Part shown: one piece after another, positions 1-6,213 of the stretch
Layout: every line of letters begins with the position of its first letter
How positions within the stretch are numbered: the first letter of the stretch is position 1
Notes under the pieces: model-generated
What the model saw: the letters and a program-made list of their open reading frames with translations, nothing else
Told to the model about the DNA's origin: nothing
Databases searched by the model: none
Source: a bacterium UBA7470
Lineage (GTDB): Bacteria; Pseudomonadota; Gammaproteobacteria; Burkholderiales; Burkholderiaceae_C
Assembly: GCA_002479815.1 (NCBI GenBank)
Contig: DLPA01000133.1
Location: forward strand, 7,006 to 13,762
DNA length: 6,757 nucleotides
Reading direction: 5' to 3'
Translations under genes and position numbers: made by a program

Positions 1-17
1 TTTCTCTGGAGTTTGCT

Positions 18-1574
18 GTGCGTCTGTTCTTTCGTTTCAGTGGCTTGATCCTCGGTGTCAGCGTCGGGATGGGCATAGGGGGAGCCTTGTCTTTCGCTCA
101 GGCCAAAGACCGCCCAGCCGCTGTGGCCCGCAAAAGCGCCTCTTCCACTTGGGCCGAGGGCTTGCCTGAAGACATCCAAGCGGCGCTTAAAAAATATGCC
201 ATTCCTCCTCAAGCCTTGGCGCTGACCGTGGCCGCGGCCGACGCGCCCACTCCAGCCTATGTGCGCTGGAACGATCAACAGGCCATGAATCCCGCATCGG
301 TCATGAAGTTGGTCACCACGTATGCGGCAGTTGATTTGCTTGGCCCGCAGTTCACTTGGCGCAATCAATTTTGGGTGGATGGTCCCGTTCATGCGGGCTT
401 GCTGCGCGGCAATTTGTACATACGCGGCAGCGGCGACCCCAAATGGGTCATGGAACGCATCGAAGCTGCCTTTGCTGCTGTGCGAGAGGCGGGTGTGACC
501 GTCGTACACGGCGACATCGTGCTGGACGACAAAGCATTTGATCTGCCAAACACAGACCCCAACAGTTTCGATGGCGAAAAATTAAGACCCTACAACGTGG
601 CCCCTGACGGCTTGTTGGTGAACTTTAAATCCCTGATCTTGAAATTCACACCGGACGAAGCCGCCGGCGTCGCACGAGTCAGCTACGAGCCACCTTTGGC
701 CTTCATGAGCGTCAGCCCCAGCGTCCCGCTGAGCAAAGTTGCCTGTGGCGATTGGCGATCGGCCCTGCGCGCTCACTTAGACGATCCCAATGGCGTGCGT
801 TTCAGCGGCAGCTATGCCAGCCGTTGCGGAGAAAAAACATGGCCCGTGGCCTATGTAGACCCCGGCAGTTACGGCTCACGGGCCATCGAAGGACTGTGGC
901 GGGCTGGCGGGGGACTCATGACGGGCCAAGTACGATACGGCGTGACCCCAGCACAGGCGGGTCTGCTGCTGGAGCAAGCCTCGCTTCCCCTGAACGACAT
1001 CGTCTCGGACATCAATAAATTCAGCAACAACGTCATGGCGCAGCAAGTGTTTTTGACCCTAGGACGACTGTCGTCTGAGGCCATCGACCATGCCCATATG
1101 GGCGGATCGCACGCCATCAACGGCCCTGTCGCCACGTTTGAACGCTCACGCCAATTGCTGACGCAATGGTGGCAACGTCGATTTGGTTCCCAGCCCCCTG
1201 TACCCGTCATGGACAACGGCTCAGGCTTATCGCGCCAAGAGCGCATCACCGCACAAGGATTGTTGGCCTTGCTGCGGGCCAATCTTCGTCACCCGAACGC
1301 CGCGAGTTTGATCGACTCCCTGCCCATTGCGGGGGTGGACGGCACAGCCAGCCGCATGGCCGACAGAGGCATTCTCAAATTCGCACTGGGCAATGCCCGC
1401 ATCAAAACCGGTACGCTGCGTGACGTGGTGGCGATTGCAGGCTATGTGCAAAACCGGCAAAACCAGCCCCTCATCGTGGTCGCCATCATCAACCACCCCA
1501 ACGCGCCGCAAGCACGCCCAGTTTTGGATGCGGTGCTGGAATGGGCGGCGACACGCGCTGGCCGCACGCCCTGA
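18..1574 (+). CDS. dacB: D-alanyl-D-alanine carboxypeptidase / endopeptidase, PBP4 family (peptidase S13)
   Basis: This penicillin-binding protein trims the terminal D-Ala from peptidoglycan stem peptides and cleaves D-Ala-meso-DAP cross-links in the periplasm. All three active-site motifs of the serine acyl-transferase fold are visible: SVMK at residues 94-97 (nucleophile Ser94), SNN at 336-338 and KTG at 463-465. The large insertion between the first two motifs is typical of class C low-molecular-mass PBPs, and 518 aa fits the family. A family-typical DNGSGLS stretch lies at 399-405. The N-terminus is a signal peptide with a hydrophobic core at about 8-27 and a likely cleavage after AQA (residue 29). 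Cys243 and Cys270 could form a disulfide. The start is GTG, supported by GGAG at 8-11 with a 6-base spacer. The next gene is 113 bases downstream with its own promoter-like region, so dacB is probably not co-transcribed with it by design. Only 17 bases of upstream sequence are in the window, so the promoter cannot be judged. The family call is very secure. Confidence 0.96.
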   Translation: MRLFFRFSGLILGVSVGMGIGGALSFAQAKDRPAAVARKSASSTWAEGLPEDIQAALKKYAIPPQALALTVAAADAPTPAYVRWNDQQAMNPASVMKLVTTYAAVDLLGPQFTWRNQFWVDGPVHAGLLRGNLYIRGSGDPKWVMERIEAAFAAVREAGVTVVHGDIVLDDKAFDLPNTDPNSFDGEKLRPYNVAPDGLLVNFKSLILKFTPDEAAGVARVSYEPPLAFMSVSPSVPLSKVACGDWRSALRAHLDDPNGVRFSGSYASRCGEKTWPVAYVDPGSYGSRAIEGLWRAGGGLMTGQVRYGVTPAQAGLLLEQASLPLNDIVSDINKFSNNVMAQQVFLTLGRLSSEAIDHAHMGGSHAINGPVATFERSRQLLTQWWQRRFGSQPPVPVMDNGSGLSRQERITAQGLLALLRANLRHPNAASLIDSLPIAGVDGTASRMADRGILKFALGNARIKTGTLRDVVAIAGYVQNRQNQPLIVVAIINHPNAPQARPVLDAVLEWAATRAGRTP

Positions 1575-1615
1575 GTTTCTGGTGTCTGAGGGCACTGTTT
1601 TTCTTGCGTGAATCA

Positions 1616-1656
1616 CAATGCAAACGATTGCGTTGTGGCGCTGTCAGACTTATCAT
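1616..1656 (+). promoter_or_regulatory. Predicted promoter with overlapping LacI-type operator for the SemiSWEET gene
   Basis: A 20-bp imperfect palindrome at 1616-1635 has 8 of 10 symmetric pairs matching about a centre between 1625 and 1626. Its core GCAAACGATTGC fits the AANCGNTT centre typical of LacI/GalR-family operators. Its right half provides a partial -35 (TTGCGT, 1628-1633), followed by a 17-base spacer and TATCAT (1651-1656), a 5/6 match to the -10 consensus. A start near 1663 would leave a 25-base leader before the ATG at 1688. The palindrome is seen directly; the promoter and regulator class are inferred. No LacI-family gene is in the window. Confidence 0.45.
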
Positions 1657-1687
1657 GCCCGTCTTGATCTGCTTAAAACGATTCACA

Positions 1688-1942
1688 ATGACTCTCACAG
1701 ACTTGATCGGCTATCTTGCCGCTTCACTGACCACATTTAGCTTTGTGCCCCAAGCTCTGCACACGTTTAAAACCAAAGACGTGCGTGGGATCTCTTTAGG
1801 GATGTACAGTGTCTTCACGGCGGGTATTGCCTTGTGGTTGGCATATGGTTTGATGCTCAGCGCATGGCCAATTGTGGCGGCCAACGCCATTACGCTCGTT
1901 CTGGCGGCATCCATCCTCGTCATGAAGCTGCGTTACCGCTGA
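1688..1942 (+). CDS. SemiSWEET-type sugar transporter (PQ-loop / MtN3 family)
   Basis: This 84-residue inner-membrane protein has three predicted transmembrane helices (about 4-24, 36-57 and 61-79). The PQ-loop signature SFVPQ has Pro21 and Gln22 at the end of helix 1, then a basic loop (FKTKDVRG), Trp50 and Tyr53 in helix 2, and Asn66 in helix 3, as in bacterial SemiSWEETs. Family members dimerise to form a facilitative sugar pore for small sugars such as glucose or sucrose; the substrate here cannot be read from sequence. The frame is open from 1541, and an ATG at 1655 would add 11 residues. I prefer 1688 because family members normally begin just before the GYLAA-like helix and because 1655 lies inside the predicted -10. 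There is no clear Shine-Dalgarno sequence. It sits alone between promoter-like regions, and a possible operator upstream suggests sugar-responsive control. Confidence 0.88.
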   Translation: MTLTDLIGYLAASLTTFSFVPQALHTFKTKDVRGISLGMYSVFTAGIALWLAYGLMLSAWPIVAANAITLVLAASILVMKLRYR

Positions 1943-1979
1943 CAGCGGTGCTCCACGGGCCGACTTGGTGTAAACCCTC

Positions 1980-2039
1980 TGCACAGCTGAATAGACGTCG
2001 GCGTAAGATGTTTTGATAAAAAGAACGATCGTTCTTTTT
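1980..2039 (+). promoter_or_regulatory. Possible promoter and 22-bp perfect palindromic operator upstream of the GDSL lipoprotein gene
   Basis: Positions 2018-2039 form a perfect 22-bp palindrome with core AAAGAACGATCGTTCTTT, 35 bases before the ATG at 2075. AACGATCGTT-type dyads are common TetR-family operators. A weak promoter can be drawn immediately upstream: TGCACA (1980-1985), 18 bases, then TAAGAT (2004-2009), which would place the palindrome at about +2 to +24. The alternative is a weak bidirectional terminator: a 9-bp stem, GATC loop and T-tract. Its stem has only two GC pairs, so I favour an operator. The palindrome is certain; its role is inferred. Confidence 0.4.
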
Positions 2040-2074
2040 TCTTTCATCTTTCTTCACATCTCAAGGCAGTTGCT

Positions 2075-3217
2075 ATGAAAATCAAACTCACACTCACCAC
2101 CATGACTGCCGCTGTACTGCTGGCTGCTTGCGGTGGTGGCAGCGATACGTCCGCAGTCAAAGTCGTGGGCGACAGCTTGGCAGATAGCGGTACGTTTGGC
2201 ATCAAGTTCACCGTGCAAGGCAATGCCAGCAACCCTACCACGATCTGGACAGACCGCGTGGCCGGTGCTTTAGATGCGCCTGCATTGTGTGCCCGTTATA
2301 CCGTTAACAGCGCCCGACAACCCGTGCTGAATCCTGCGGCCACCTCTTGCACCAGCTACGGGGTTGGTGGCGGTCGCATCAACCCCATCGGGACTGCAGC
2401 CGACGCGACGCCTATCTCTGTTGTGCAGCAGCTCAAAGACTTGGCGGCCAGTGGTAAGTTTGGTGACCGGGATGTGCTCTTGGCCAATGGCGGTGGGAAT
2501 GACGCTGCCGATTTGGTCGGTGCATTTTTAGCCGCCAGCAGAGACGGGGGCGCGTCGTACACGGCACTGCTGGCTGAGTTGTTGTCGCCCACACAAATTC
2601 AAACCGCAGCCGCTGGCGGGCAAGCTGGCTTGGCTCAAGCGGGGGGGTTGTACATGGTCGCCTTGGCCAATTCTTTTGCCGATGCCCTCAACACCCATGC
2701 CTTGAACAATGGCGCCCAGCGAGTAGCAGTAGTCACTGCACCTGATGTGACCAAAACACCGCGCTTCCAAGCCGTGTTGGCGGGGGTTGCCTTGGCCAGC
2801 GGTGGCGGCACAGTTGGCCAAACCGCTGCGGCTCAGGTGGCCGCCATGGCGGATGGCTGGGTCAAAGCGTTCAATGGGCAGTTGAGCACGCGCTTTGCCA
2901 ACAACCCCAAGGTCGTGATGGTCGATTTCTACTCTGAGTTGAACAAGTGGCTCGCGTCTCCAGCAGCGTATGGTTTGACCAATACCACCACGCCCGCCTG
3001 TCCCGTTACTGGTCGGGATGAGAATGGGTTGCCCGCGTACACGATTGCCACTTGTACCGCTGATGGGCTGTCTGCCGCACCTCCAGCCGGTGTCAGTGGT
3101 GGGGCCGATTGGTGGAAAACCTATGTGTTCTCGGACAATTTCCACGGCACGCCACGCACCAACCAGTTGGTGGCTGATGTGGTCTTGACCGCCTTGGCCT
3201 CCAAAGGGTGGAAATAA
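2075..3217 (+). CDS. GDSL/SGNH-hydrolase family lipoprotein (putative esterase or lipase)
   Basis: This 380-residue exported lipoprotein has a short signal peptide ending in a lipobox (LAAC, residues 16-19). Cys19 is the predicted lipidated residue, and Gly at +2 is compatible with outer-membrane sorting. The mature protein carries the SGNH set: block I VVGDSLADSG with nucleophile Ser34, a block II glycine run around 98-100, block III GGGND with Asn142, and block V DNFH with Asp354 and His357 near the C-terminus. It should therefore be an active serine esterase or lipase. Related proteins are often annotated phospholipase/lecithinase/hemolysin, but the substrate is not deducible. There is no autotransporter barrel after the catalytic block. 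Four cysteines after the lipobox (72, 92 and two near 310-330) suggest disulfides. The middle is rich in Ala and Gly (about 175-190). AAGG at 2063-2066 supports the ATG. The gene ends 3 bases before the convergent pncC stop. Confidence 0.88.
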   Translation: MKIKLTLTTMTAAVLLAACGGGSDTSAVKVVGDSLADSGTFGIKFTVQGNASNPTTIWTDRVAGALDAPALCARYTVNSARQPVLNPAATSCTSYGVGGGRINPIGTAADATPISVVQQLKDLAASGKFGDRDVLLANGGGNDAADLVGAFLAASRDGGASYTALLAELLSPTQIQTAAAGGQAGLAQAGGLYMVALANSFADALNTHALNNGAQRVAVVTAPDVTKTPRFQAVLAGVALASGGGTVGQTAAAQVAAMADGWVKAFNGQLSTRFANNPKVVMVDFYSELNKWLASPAAYGLTNTTTPACPVTGRDENGLPAYTIATCTADGLSAAPPAGVSGGADWWKTYVFSDNFHGTPRTNQLVADVVLTALASKGWK

Positions 3218-3220
3218 GGG

Positions 3221-3724
3221 CTATACCGCCTGATCAAGGACTCGTTGATGTAGTCCTTGAAGCGCACATCTGACCGTGGCTCGCCGCACGGCGGCGCGGT
3301 CGCCCTCAAAGTGGTGGCATTCTGCAGTCAAAGTGCCCGCCACCCACCATCCCAACCAAACCGTGCCCACAGGCTTGCTGGGTGATCCGCCGGTGGGGCC
3401 GGCAACGCCTGTAACGGCGACACTTACCTGCGTGTGTGCGCGTGCGGCTGCGCCTTGGGCCATGCCCCGCACCACGGCCTCGCTGACCGCGCCTTCCGTC
3501 GCAATCAAGTCGGCGGATACGCCCAGCAGCTCGGTTTTGGCGGCGTTGGAATAGGTCACAAATCCCCGCTCGAACCATTCGCTCGATCCGGCCATTTCGG
3601 TGCAGGCCGCTGCAATCAAGCCGCCGGTGCAGCTTTCCGCCGTCGCCAGCATCCATCCCCGCGCCTTTAATTCGGCGGCCAAAGACATCAGCACGTGTGG
3701 GATGGAGTCGTCTGTGTGGTTCAT
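3221..3724 (-). CDS. pncC: Nicotinamide-nucleotide amidohydrolase (NMN deamidase, CinA C-terminal domain)
   Basis: The enzyme hydrolyses nicotinamide mononucleotide to nicotinate mononucleotide and ammonia, recycling NMN released by the NAD-dependent DNA ligase back into NAD synthesis. The 167-residue product is a stand-alone CinA C-terminal domain; the N-terminal domain of full CinA is absent, as in E. coli PncC. Visible family motifs are TAESCTGG with the catalytic Ser31, the TYSNAAK segment (Tyr58, Lys63), and a GVAGPTGG loop followed by KPVGTVW. The frame is open upstream to a TTG at 3739, but the ATG at 3724 is clearly preferred. TAGGTGA (3735-3729 on the minus strand) lies 4 bases before it, giving a good Shine-Dalgarno fit. 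It follows pgpA by 43 bases on the same strand with no terminator between them, so the two are probably co-transcribed. A 9-bp inverted repeat lies inside its 3' end. Confidence 0.94.
   Translation of the reverse strand: MNHTDDSIPHVLMSLAAELKARGWMLATAESCTGGLIAAACTEMAGSSEWFERGFVTYSNAAKTELLGVSADLIATEGAVSEAVVRGMAQGAAARAHTQVSVAVTGVAGPTGGSPSKPVGTVWLGWWVAGTLTAECHHFEGDRAAVRRATVRCALQGLHQRVLDQAV
3234..3260. repeat. Perfect 9-bp inverted repeat in the pncC 3' end
   Basis: TCAAGGACT (3234-3242) is mirrored by AGTCCTTGA (3252-3260) with a 9-base loop. It lies within the last codons of pncC and just beyond the stop of the convergent lipoprotein gene. Neither side has a T-run, so it is not a standard intrinsic terminator. 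It could stabilise or slow transcripts running off either gene, or be chance. Confidence 0.4.
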
Positions 3725-3767
3725 ACGTTCACCTATCAAGTTGTTTTACGGTGCGTCATTGGTTGGC

Positions 3768-4364
3768 TCAATAACGCCACCACGCCATGAACAGCAGCAC
3801 GCAAAAAGCGGCGACGCCGTCATCCAACATGACCCCAAAGCCACCGCGCAGTCCATGGCCTTTGAAGCGTTCATCGGCCCACGCCATCGGGCCCAGCTTG
3901 ACGGCATCCAGTAGGCGAAACAGTACAAACGCGCCGACTTGTCCCCAAAAGCCTGTGGGTTGAATCATCCACAAAATCAGCCAAAACGCCACCACCTCGT
4001 CCCACACCATGTGACTGGAATCCGGCTCGCCCATGTGCTTGGCCGTGAGGGCACACGCCCAAATCCCCAGTAAGAAACTGATACCGATGACCACCGCCCA
4101 TGCCACATCGTTCAGCCAAGGCTGCAACACCAAAAAACTCGCCCACGCCCATAACGTACCCACCGTGCCGGGGGCATATCGAGCCAAACCAGCGCCAAAG
4201 CCCAGCGCAATGGCATGGGCGGGATGACGGGCCATAAACGCCAAGTTGGGCCGACGTGTGCCCATCGACACCGCGCTTGCACCCGCCGCTGAGGGGGTGT
4301 CAGAGACGGGGCGATAGACTTGATCGGGGCCAGCTTCGAGAAGTTCAGGAGTGGGTGCTTGCAT
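3768..4364 (-). CDS. pgpA: Phosphatidylglycerophosphatase A
   Basis: This membrane enzyme dephosphorylates phosphatidylglycerophosphate to phosphatidylglycerol, the last step of PG synthesis. The family pattern is clear: HPAHAIALGFGAGLARYAPGTVGTLWAW at the start of the domain, given here only as a landmark, then WDEVVAFWL with the conserved acidic pair, then a C-terminal RLLDAVK...GGFGVMLDDGVAA block with the DD expected near the active site. Several hydrophobic segments indicate an integral inner-membrane protein. The start is uncertain. ATG at 4364 gives 198 aa and overlaps the end of lysR by 20 bases. ATG at 4265 gives 165 aa, closer to the 172 aa of E. coli PgpA. Neither has a strong Shine-Dalgarno sequence. 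The N-terminal 33 residues are poorly conserved in character and proline-rich. pncC follows downstream, a pairing I recall in related betaproteobacteria, often behind thiL. Here the upstream gene is lysR instead. Confidence 0.92.
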   Translation of the reverse strand: MQAPTPELLEAGPDQVYRPVSDTPSAAGASAVSMGTRRPNLAFMARHPAHAIALGFGAGLARYAPGTVGTLWAWASFLVLQPWLNDVAWAVVIGISFLLGIWACALTAKHMGEPDSSHMVWDEVVAFWLILWMIQPTGFWGQVGAFVLFRLLDAVKLGPMAWADERFKGHGLRGGFGVMLDDGVAAFCVLLFMAWWRY

Positions 4365-5286
4365 CAGGTGGATTGTGCGCCAACCAATCGCGCCACCAAT
4401 CAATACAGGCCCGCAATTTGGGCAGTCGGTGACGTTCTTGCAGCATGACGGCGTAGATAGGCACAGGTTCAGGGTCGAAGCTCGTGGTCAGCACAGGACG
4501 CAAAGCTCCCGTGTGCACATGGGGGCGTGCCACCAAATCACTCAGCCGCGCCATTCCTACCCCGTTGAGCACCAAGGCCAGTGTGGTCCCGCTGCTGTCG
4601 CTGCGCGTATGGCCTTGCACCTGCCAATGGTCTTTGCTGTGGTCGTTGTGGCTGCGTGCGCCCATTTCTTTCACCAAGGGCCAACGGTTGAGCGACGTGC
4701 TCACACTGCTGGCAATCAAACGATGCTGCGATAAGTCGGCCACCGTCTTTGGTTGACCATACCGCGCCAAATAGTCCGGACTGGCGCACAGTGTGCGACC
4801 ATAGGCCCCAATTTGCAGCGCCACCAAAGAGTCTCCCCGTAAAGTGCCTGTCCGTATCGCAATGTCGATGCCTTCGCGGGCCATATCGACCATGCGATCA
4901 TCCGCACATAAGTCCACGTTCAGCCCTGGATGCTTGGCGTACAAGCCGGGCAGACTGGGCGCAATCAAGGCAGAGGCCAAGGCGGGACTGACGGCCACGC
5001 GCACCCATCCATGCGGGCCATCCCGTTGCCGGCCTAAATCGGCCTCCAACACCTCACGGGTTTGCAGCAGTTGGCGAGCATGGGCGACAAAAACATCGCC
5101 CGCATCGGTCAGGGACAGCCCATGCGTGGTGCGCCGCAGCAGGCGCACGCCACAAGCGGCCTCCAACCTTGCCAGATTGCGAGAAATCTGACTCACGGGC
5201 ACGTCCCGCTCGCGGGCGGCAGCAGAGAGCGTGCCCAATTCCAACACCCGCAGCACCAAGGCCGCGTCGTCCAGTTCAAAGTTCAT
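4345..5286 (-). CDS. LysR-family transcriptional regulator
   Basis: The 313-residue product has the standard LysR layout. A winged helix-turn-helix covers about residues 3-62, with the recognition pattern TLSAAARERDVPVSQISRNL followed by LE..CGVRLLRRTTHGLSLTDAG. A linker helix and a periplasmic-binding-protein-like effector domain follow from about residue 88 to the C-terminus. The frame is open 34 codons further upstream, but the ATG at 5286 is chosen because the LysR domain begins immediately after it and GGAGA (5300-5296, minus strand) lies 9 bases before it. It diverges from the unknown gene and tautomerase pair, the usual arrangement for a LysR protein and its target. A T-N11-A dyad lies in the shared gap. 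Its 3' end overlaps the likely pgpA start, so pgpA may be read from the same message. The effector is unknown; an aromatic or oxo-acid compound is only a guess from the tautomerase neighbour. Confidence 0.93.
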   Translation of the reverse strand: MNFELDDAALVLRVLELGTLSAAARERDVPVSQISRNLARLEAACGVRLLRRTTHGLSLTDAGDVFVAHARQLLQTREVLEADLGRQRDGPHGWVRVAVSPALASALIAPSLPGLYAKHPGLNVDLCADDRMVDMAREGIDIAIRTGTLRGDSLVALQIGAYGRTLCASPDYLARYGQPKTVADLSQHRLIASSVSTSLNRWPLVKEMGARSHNDHSKDHWQVQGHTRSDSSGTTLALVLNGVGMARLSDLVARPHVHTGALRPVLTTSFDPEPVPIYAVMLQERHRLPKLRACIDWWRDWLAHNPPDASTHS

Positions 5287-5338
5287 TGGGGTGTTTCTCC
5301 AGCGCAATGAGGTACGTGATCCACAAGTCATCCTTTGA

Positions 5339-5357
5339 TTTTGCAAAAAACGCAAAA
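5339..5357. promoter_or_regulatory. Candidate LysR box in the divergent lysR / tautomerase-operon gap
   Basis: TTTTGC (5339-5344) and GCAAAA (5352-5357) form a perfect 6-bp dyad around 7 bases. Within it T5342 and A5354 are separated by exactly 11 bases, meeting the T-N11-A rule for LysR-type sites inside an interrupted dyad. It lies 52 bases upstream of the lysR start, a position suited to autoregulation as well as control of the divergent genes. The symmetry is seen; the binding is inferred. Confidence 0.55.
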
Positions 5358-5368
5358 CCAGTGTGCAT

Positions 5369-5397
5369 TTTCTACGGTTTCCGAGCATCGCTTAAAT
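5369..5397 (+). promoter_or_regulatory. Weak candidate promoter for the unknown-gene/tautomerase pair
   Basis: TTTCTA (5369-5374), a 17-base spacer and TTAAAT (5392-5397, 4/6 to TATAAT) give a poor -35 and a fair -10. A start near 5404 would put the LysR dyad centred around -56, within the usual activator range. A weak -35 is what an activator-dependent promoter would show. It is a by-eye assignment and other spacings are possible. Confidence 0.25.
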
Positions 5398-5452
5398 CAA
5401 TACAGTCAAACCACGTCCACCACTTTGGCCCTCACACCTCATGGAGTCCCTT

Positions 5453-5725
5453 ATGTCTCATTCCCAGTTCCCTCACCCACTCAAAACCGATCAAGACTTG
5501 ATCGCCGCTGCCAAAACAGAAGCCCAGCGTCTGCGCCGTCTGGCAGTTCAAGAGTTCGGCTCCACCCTCTTGGATGACCTAGGGGATATGTGGCGAGGCG
5601 GCAATGCCTTGTGGGAACGCACTCGCCTCCACAGCGAACAGTCCCTAACTCGCCGTGCCCAACGCTTGCAAGCGCGTTGGCAAGCCCACCAAAAGCAACG
5701 CGCTCGCAATCAAAACGCCTCTTAA
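5453..5725 (+). CDS. Small basic helical protein of unknown function
   Basis: I do not recognise this 90-residue protein. It appears soluble, with no signal peptide or membrane segment. It is predicted mostly helical from about residue 15 onward. The C-terminal third is strongly basic, with many Arg, Lys and Gln residues (RRAQRLQARWQAHQKQRAR), so nucleic-acid or membrane-surface contact is possible but unproven. The middle has LLDDLGDMWRGGNALWERTR with two tryptophans. The ATG at 5453 is chosen over the in-frame ATG at 5441 because GGAG (5443-5446) sits 6 bases before it and would overlap the earlier start. It is divergent from lysR and 35 bases ahead of the tautomerase gene, so it is probably the first gene of a two-gene operon. 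Codon use matches the neighbours, so it is likely a real gene. Confidence 0.7.
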   Translation: MSHSQFPHPLKTDQDLIAAAKTEAQRLRRLAVQEFGSTLLDDLGDMWRGGNALWERTRLHSEQSLTRRAQRLQARWQAHQKQRARNQNAS

Positions 5726-5739
5726 CGACTGAACGACTG
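5724..5739 (+). repeat. Tandem duplication of an 8-base unit
   Basis: AACGACTG is present twice head to tail, starting in the stop codon of the unknown gene and running into the gap before the tautomerase gene. A palindromic TCAATTGA (5741-5748) follows. This is probably a replication-slippage duplication without function. Confidence 0.6.
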
Positions 5740-5760
5740 ATCAATTGAAAGAGAAACAAG

Positions 5761-6159
5761 ATGCCTACCTTACAACTGCAAGTCAGCCCACTTCAAAATC
5801 CAGAGCACTATCAAGCCTTGTGTACCCGCCTGACTGAGTTGACCGCACGGGTGTTGCACAAACGGCGTGAAGTCACGGTGGTGATGATTCATGACCTGCC
5901 AGCCGCCCGCTGGTCGATCGGCGGGCAGGCGGCCACGCAGCCCACTGCGTGTTTGAGCATCGCCATCACCGCTGGCACCAACACCCCCGAGGAAAAAGCC
6001 GCGTTCATTGCCCAAGCCTACGCCGAGCTGGAGTGGGTGCTAGGCCAAGAGCAAGGCTTGGCCCTTGCCAGCTACGTCACGATCCACGAACACCCGGCCA
6101 CCGACTGGGGCTATGGCGGACACACCCAAGCCTACCGCCAAACACAGGCCCGACTCTGA
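5761..6159 (+). CDS. 4-oxalocrotonate-tautomerase-family enzyme, fused two-unit form
   Basis: The product is 132 aa and begins Met-Pro, so removal of Met would expose Pro1, the catalytic base of the tautomerase superfamily. These enzymes shift double bonds in 2-hydroxy-dienoates or phenylpyruvate-like substrates; a few members dehalogenate or decarboxylate instead. The chain is twice the size of a 4-OT monomer and shows an internal repeat. Residues 43-55 (IHDLPAARWSIGG) match 108-120 (IHEHPATDWGYGG) at 7 of 13 positions, each following a beta-rich stretch. The two beta-alpha-beta halves are therefore at about 2-55 and 61-120. The second half also begins Pro-Thr (61-62) but internally, so only the first proline can be an N-terminal base. 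Arg35/Arg36 and the Trp residues could bind a carboxylate substrate. A purine-rich AAAGAGAAA stretch supports the ATG. It lies 35 bases after the unknown gene, divergent from lysR. The substrate is unknown. Confidence 0.85.
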   Translation: MPTLQLQVSPLQNPEHYQALCTRLTELTARVLHKRREVTVVMIHDLPAARWSIGGQAATQPTACLSIAITAGTNTPEEKAAFIAQAYAELEWVLGQEQGLALASYVTIHEHPATDWGYGGHTQAYRQTQARL

Positions 6160-6213
6160 ATATGCGCCCCCCATGCCCAACCGCATCGTTGCAACGAGTG
6201 AAACCGCCCAATT

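Noticed and set aside
869..1282. A 137-codon open frame on the minus strand
   Set aside because: It is antisense to dacB across the SNN motif region, has no recognisable motif, and has no ribosome-binding context that would outweigh the sense gene.
1227..1616. A 129-codon open frame on the minus strand over the dacB 3' end
   Set aside because: It is mostly antisense to the KTG block of dacB and has no protein-like pattern.
1616..1635. Intrinsic terminator after dacB
   Set aside because: A hairpin can be drawn, but no T-run follows it. The operator reading fits better.
1541..1687. An N-terminal extension of the SemiSWEET protein in the same open frame
   Set aside because: It would overlap dacB, run through the promoter and dyad, and add basic, cysteine-containing sequence not found in this family.
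2528..3145. A 205-codon open frame on the minus strand
   Set aside because: It lies entirely within the GDSL lipoprotein gene, whose lipobox and full SGNH motif set are intact. The antisense translation shows no domain and reflects high GC.
3725..3739. TTG start adding five residues to PncC
   Set aside because: The added codons contain the Shine-Dalgarno sequence of the ATG at 3724.
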